This document shows, piece after piece, positions 4,819 to 5,928 of a stretch of DNA of 5,928 bases. Both the position numbers and the translations under genes were made by a program. Every line of letters begins with the position of its first letter. Position 1 is the first letter of the stretch. The notes under the pieces are model-generated. The model was not told the DNA's origin, did no database searches, and worked only from the letters and a program-made list of their open reading frames with translations. Source of the stretch: Glaciecola sp. UBA2563 (GTDB lineage Bacteria; Pseudomonadota; Gammaproteobacteria; Enterobacterales; Alteromonadaceae); assembly GCA_002340325.1 (NCBI GenBank), contig DDLV01000002.1, positions 1-5,928 of the forward strand. The letters are read 5' to 3'.

Positions 4819-4843
4819 GCCCAAAGCCATACCTCGGGGGGAG

Positions 4844-4876
4844 TCGACTTACATCCATAAAATGTGATAGTTTATT
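4844..4876 (+). promoter_or_regulatory. Candidate promoter and operator of the cassette 11 toxin-antitoxin unit
   Basis: ACATCCATAAAATGT (4851-4865) differs by one base from the dyad in the brnTA promoter of cassette 4. Possible promoters around it are TCGACT (4844-4849) with GATAGT (4866-4871), or TTACAT (4849-4854) with TTTATT (4871-4876); neither is strong. It lies about 40 bases before the antitoxin ATG. Confidence 0.4.
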
Positions 4877-4904
4877 TTCAGACGTTGAGATTTTTGGTTT
4901 GATT

Positions 4905-5102
4905 ATGGATTTAGAAAAATTGACTGTTTCAGAGCGTATCATTTTGGCAGAAGCTCTATGGGATAGTGTTGCAAATCATGATGAAAAAATTGATTTAACT
5001 GACGAACAGAAAAAAGAACTTGATTCAAGATTAGCAAACTTTCAAGCCGATAAAGACTTGGGTTCATCTTGGGAAGAAGTTAAAAGGAATATCACCGGTT
5101 AG
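4905..5102 (+). CDS. Cassette 11: addiction-module antitoxin (PF09720/TIGR02574-like)
   Basis: This 65-aa protein matches the small antitoxin family found upstream of RelE/ParE toxins. It begins with MDLEKLTVSERIILAEALWD, in which helix SERIILAEALWDSV is typical. IDLTDEQKKELDSRL follows at about 30-44, and it ends with the toxin-binding segment GSSWEEVKRNI. The ATG at 4905 is used; a TTG two codons upstream (4899) is possible but not needed. No strong ribosome binding site is seen. The partner toxin starts immediately after the stop (TAG then ATG at 5103), the usual antitoxin-first order. That toxin is broken, so this is an orphan antitoxin in practice. It may still bind DNA as part of autoregulation, although this family often needs the toxin for that. 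Confidence 0.9.
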   Translation: MDLEKLTVSERIILAEALWDSVANHDEKIDLTDEQKKELDSRLANFQADKDLGSSWEEVKRNITG

Positions 5103-5387
5103 ATGGAATATACACTCACAATTCGCAGGGAAGCGGAGTATGATTTGAAAGTTGCTTTCGATTACTACGAAAATATTCGAGACGGGCTAGGCCATGATTT
5201 TATCTTATGCGTCGAGGAAGCTTTCTCAAAGATAAGTCGAAACCCTTCGATATATAAAAAGACATATGGGGTATTTTGAAGGGTCATAGTAAGAAGGTTT
5301 CCATATCGAGTATTCTTTTTCATGGATGATAAACACTTGATAGTTACTGCGGTCTTTCAAGCTCAAAAAATCATACCTCTAGACTCG
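5103..5387 (+). pseudogene. Cassette 11: RelE/ParE-family toxin broken by an internal TGA
   Basis: From the ATG at 5103 the frame reads MEYTLTIRREAEYDLKVAFDYYE, followed by the helix that ends near NPSIYK, which is typical of the ParE branch of the RelE/ParE superfamily. It then hits TGA at 5277-5279 (codon 59). Past the stop the same frame continues without a shift as RVIVRRFPYRVFFF...LIVTAVFQAQK, which is the C-terminal sheet of the family, including the RRFPY strand. A single substitution (for example CGA to TGA) explains the break. The 58-residue product lacks the toxic C-terminal half. No stop occurs at the expected end, and the frame stays open through attC11 to 5555, so the original C-terminus is uncertain and my end point is approximate. 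Confidence 0.9.
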
Positions 5388-5392
5388 GGGGC

Positions 5393-5449
5393 ATCTTACA
5401 AGATGCTAAATGGAGATTCGCAAGCTCACTCGTTAGCAAAGCGTTATAT
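5393..5449 (+). repeat. attC11, 57 bp, with altered left box
   Basis: The left box reads ATCTTAC (5393-5399) instead of the expected ATCTAAC, since cassette 11 starts with GTTAGATGCC and its end reads GGCATCTTAC. The right box GTTATAT (5443-5449) is normal, with crossover after G5443. Inner arms GATGCTAA and TTAGCAAAGC pair, as do GGAG and CTC. It is the shortest site here. Confidence 0.85.
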
Positions 5450-5761
5450 GCCAGTAATGGCAAAGTCAATCGCATCTATCAAGACTGTTCGAGCTTCTTC
5501 AAGAGTTCCGACGGGACGTTTGAGGATTTCTTGCGGAACTGATGCTATTTGTTGAGCCATGAATAGGTAGCTTTTGCCCTCGAAGTTGATTTCTGGCGTT
5601 AGCGTTTTCATCATCATGTTTGGTCTTGAAGTTGTTTCTGTGAGAGGGACAACCAATCTAGTAGCTAGCTGATCGATAACCGCGTTTTGAACATCCACTA
5701 AGTATGGATATGCTTCTTTAGTTCTGTTGCTAGGGTTTCGGTAAACATCGAATTGAGGCAT
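5444..5761 (-). CDS. ccdB: Cassette 12: CcdB-family gyrase-poison toxin, reverse orientation
   Basis: This 105-aa protein is a CcdB toxin, which traps DNA gyrase on cleaved DNA. Matches include the N-terminal strand MPQFDVYRNP, AYPYLVDVQNAVID (about 17-30), the RLVVPLTET strand, INFEGKSYLFMAQQIASVP, and a C-terminal helix ending ITGI. The Gly-Ile end required for gyrase poisoning is present; F-plasmid CcdB has Trp before it, while by memory the V. fischeri chromosomal form also ends ITGI. The ATG at 5759-5761 overlaps the ccdA stop by one base (TGATG), so translation is coupled; a TTG one codon earlier is less likely. The TAA stop occupies exactly the first three bases of the cassette, so the last codons lie in the attC half-box. 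The gene points against all others here and needs its own promoter, which must lie right of the window. Confidence 0.95.
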   Translation of the reverse strand: MPQFDVYRNPSNRTKEAYPYLVDVQNAVIDQLATRLVVPLTETTSRPNMMMKTLTPEINFEGKSYLFMAQQIASVPQEILKRPVGTLEEARTVLIDAIDFAITGI

Positions 5762-5928
5762 CAATAATCTCTATATTCGTCACTTAAGCAGCCATTTTGA
5801 GCTACGAAATCATTGTAAGCTTCGATAGATGCCTTGTTGTCTTTCTTCCACTTTTCTGACTCCGCAGCCTTTAGTTTTTCCCTAAGAGCTTGCTCAAGTG
5901 TTGCTGATAAGTTAACTTTGAGGTCTCT
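5761..5928 (-). CDS. ccdA: Cassette 12: CcdA antitoxin, partial (N-terminus beyond the window)
   Basis: Fifty-five C-terminal residues of CcdA are present; the N-terminal start lies past the right edge. RDLKVNLSATLEQALREKLK is the end of the ribbon-helix-helix DNA-binding domain. KWKKDNKASIEAYNDFVAQN and GCLSDEYRDY are the disordered toxin-binding tail, closely parallel to the F-plasmid CcdA ending (ENRDW). It neutralises CcdB and, with it, represses the operon. The stop TGA (5761-5763) overlaps the ccdB ATG. No lesion is visible in this part, so unlike cassettes 10 and 11 this toxin-antitoxin unit appears functional. Confidence 0.94.
   Translation of the reverse strand, partial: RDLKVNLSATLEQALREKLKAAESEKWKKDNKASIEAYNDFVAQNGCLSDEYRDY

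Larger units (their letters stand above)
1..5928 (+). mobile_element. Integron gene-cassette array (12 cassettes, first and last cut by the window)
   Basis: Eleven attC-like sites divide the window into small units with a gene or toxin-antitoxin pair each. In nearly every complete cassette, the 8-10 bases ending in the 3' TAAC box are the reverse complement of the bases at that cassette's own start. This is expected because the two halves form one attC in the excised circle. Examples are GGAAGCTAAC against GTTAGCTTCC in cassette 3 and AGAGCATAAC against GTTATGCTCT in cassette 7. Crossover points (last base of one cassette) are 351, 710, 1223, 1880, 2338, 2715, 3245, 3745, 4166, 4812 and 5443. 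No intI or attI is in view. Array length and content suggest a chromosomal rather than a resistance integron; that is inference. Confidence 0.96.

Noticed and set aside
5322..5555. Separate plus-strand gene of 77 aa
   Set aside because: It begins inside the broken RelE/ParE toxin in the same frame, then runs through attC11 and antisense to ccdB. It is the open tail of the pseudogene.
1..5928. Rho-independent terminators at the many inverted repeats
   Set aside because: The stems are attC arms with no T-run after them. Some may slow transcription, but none looks like a standard terminator.
1..5928. tRNA, rRNA, insertion sequence or antibiotic-resistance gene
   Set aside because: No cloverleaf, conserved rRNA block, transposase motif or known resistance protein was seen on either strand.

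Overview
This window is a run of integron gene cassettes. I count eleven attC recombination sites, spaced about 360-660 bases apart. Each starts with a TAAC box and ends with a (G)TTA box, and most frame a single small gene or a toxin-antitoxin pair. Cassette 1 is cut by the left edge of the window. Cassettes 2-11 are complete, and cassette 12 is cut by the right edge. No integrase gene, attI site or array promoter is present, and no phage, IS or plasmid replication genes are visible. An array this long, rich in toxin-antitoxin genes and in genes I do not recognise, fits a sedentary chromosomal integron. The AT-rich sequence and the CcdB type, which by memory is closest to Vibrio fischeri chromosomal CcdB, point to a marine gammaproteobacterium such as Vibrionaceae or a relative. 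The attC sites vary from 57 to 114 bp, so the array is not the uniform V. cholerae VCR type. The genus is not settled.

Layout: cassette 1 (to 351) holds an unknown 89-aa protein. Cassette 2 (352-710) holds a two-helix membrane protein. Cassette 3 (711-1223) holds an unknown acidic protein. Cassette 4 (1224-1880) holds an intact brnT-brnA toxin-antitoxin pair. Cassette 5 (1881-2338) holds an unknown acidic protein. Cassette 6 (2339-2715) holds a small protein that may be an SH3-like barrel. Cassette 7 (2716-3245) holds a protein anchored in the inner membrane. Cassette 8 (3246-3745) holds an ankyrin-repeat protein. Cassette 9 (3746-4166) holds a second two-helix membrane protein. Cassette 10 (4167-4812) holds a brnT broken by two stop codons, followed by an intact brnA. 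Cassette 11 (4813-5443) holds an intact antitoxin followed by a RelE/ParE-type toxin broken by an internal TGA. Cassette 12 (from 5444) holds ccdB and ccdA on the minus strand, opposite to every other gene; ccdA is cut by the window end.

How it works together: the unknown genes in cassettes 1-3 and 5-9 mostly lack obvious promoters of their own. They probably depend on read-through or stay silent until reshuffled. The toxin-antitoxin cassettes carry their own control signals and probably act as stabilisers that punish loss of array segments. The most interesting stretch is about 4.1-5.45 kb. Two adjacent toxins are dead while their antitoxins are intact, and two of the flanking attC sites carry changes in the crossover triplet. 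This looks like a part of the array that has been disarmed and perhaps frozen. Short ACAT...ATGT dyads recur upstream of the toxin-antitoxin operons of cassettes 4, 10 and 11 and are candidate operators.
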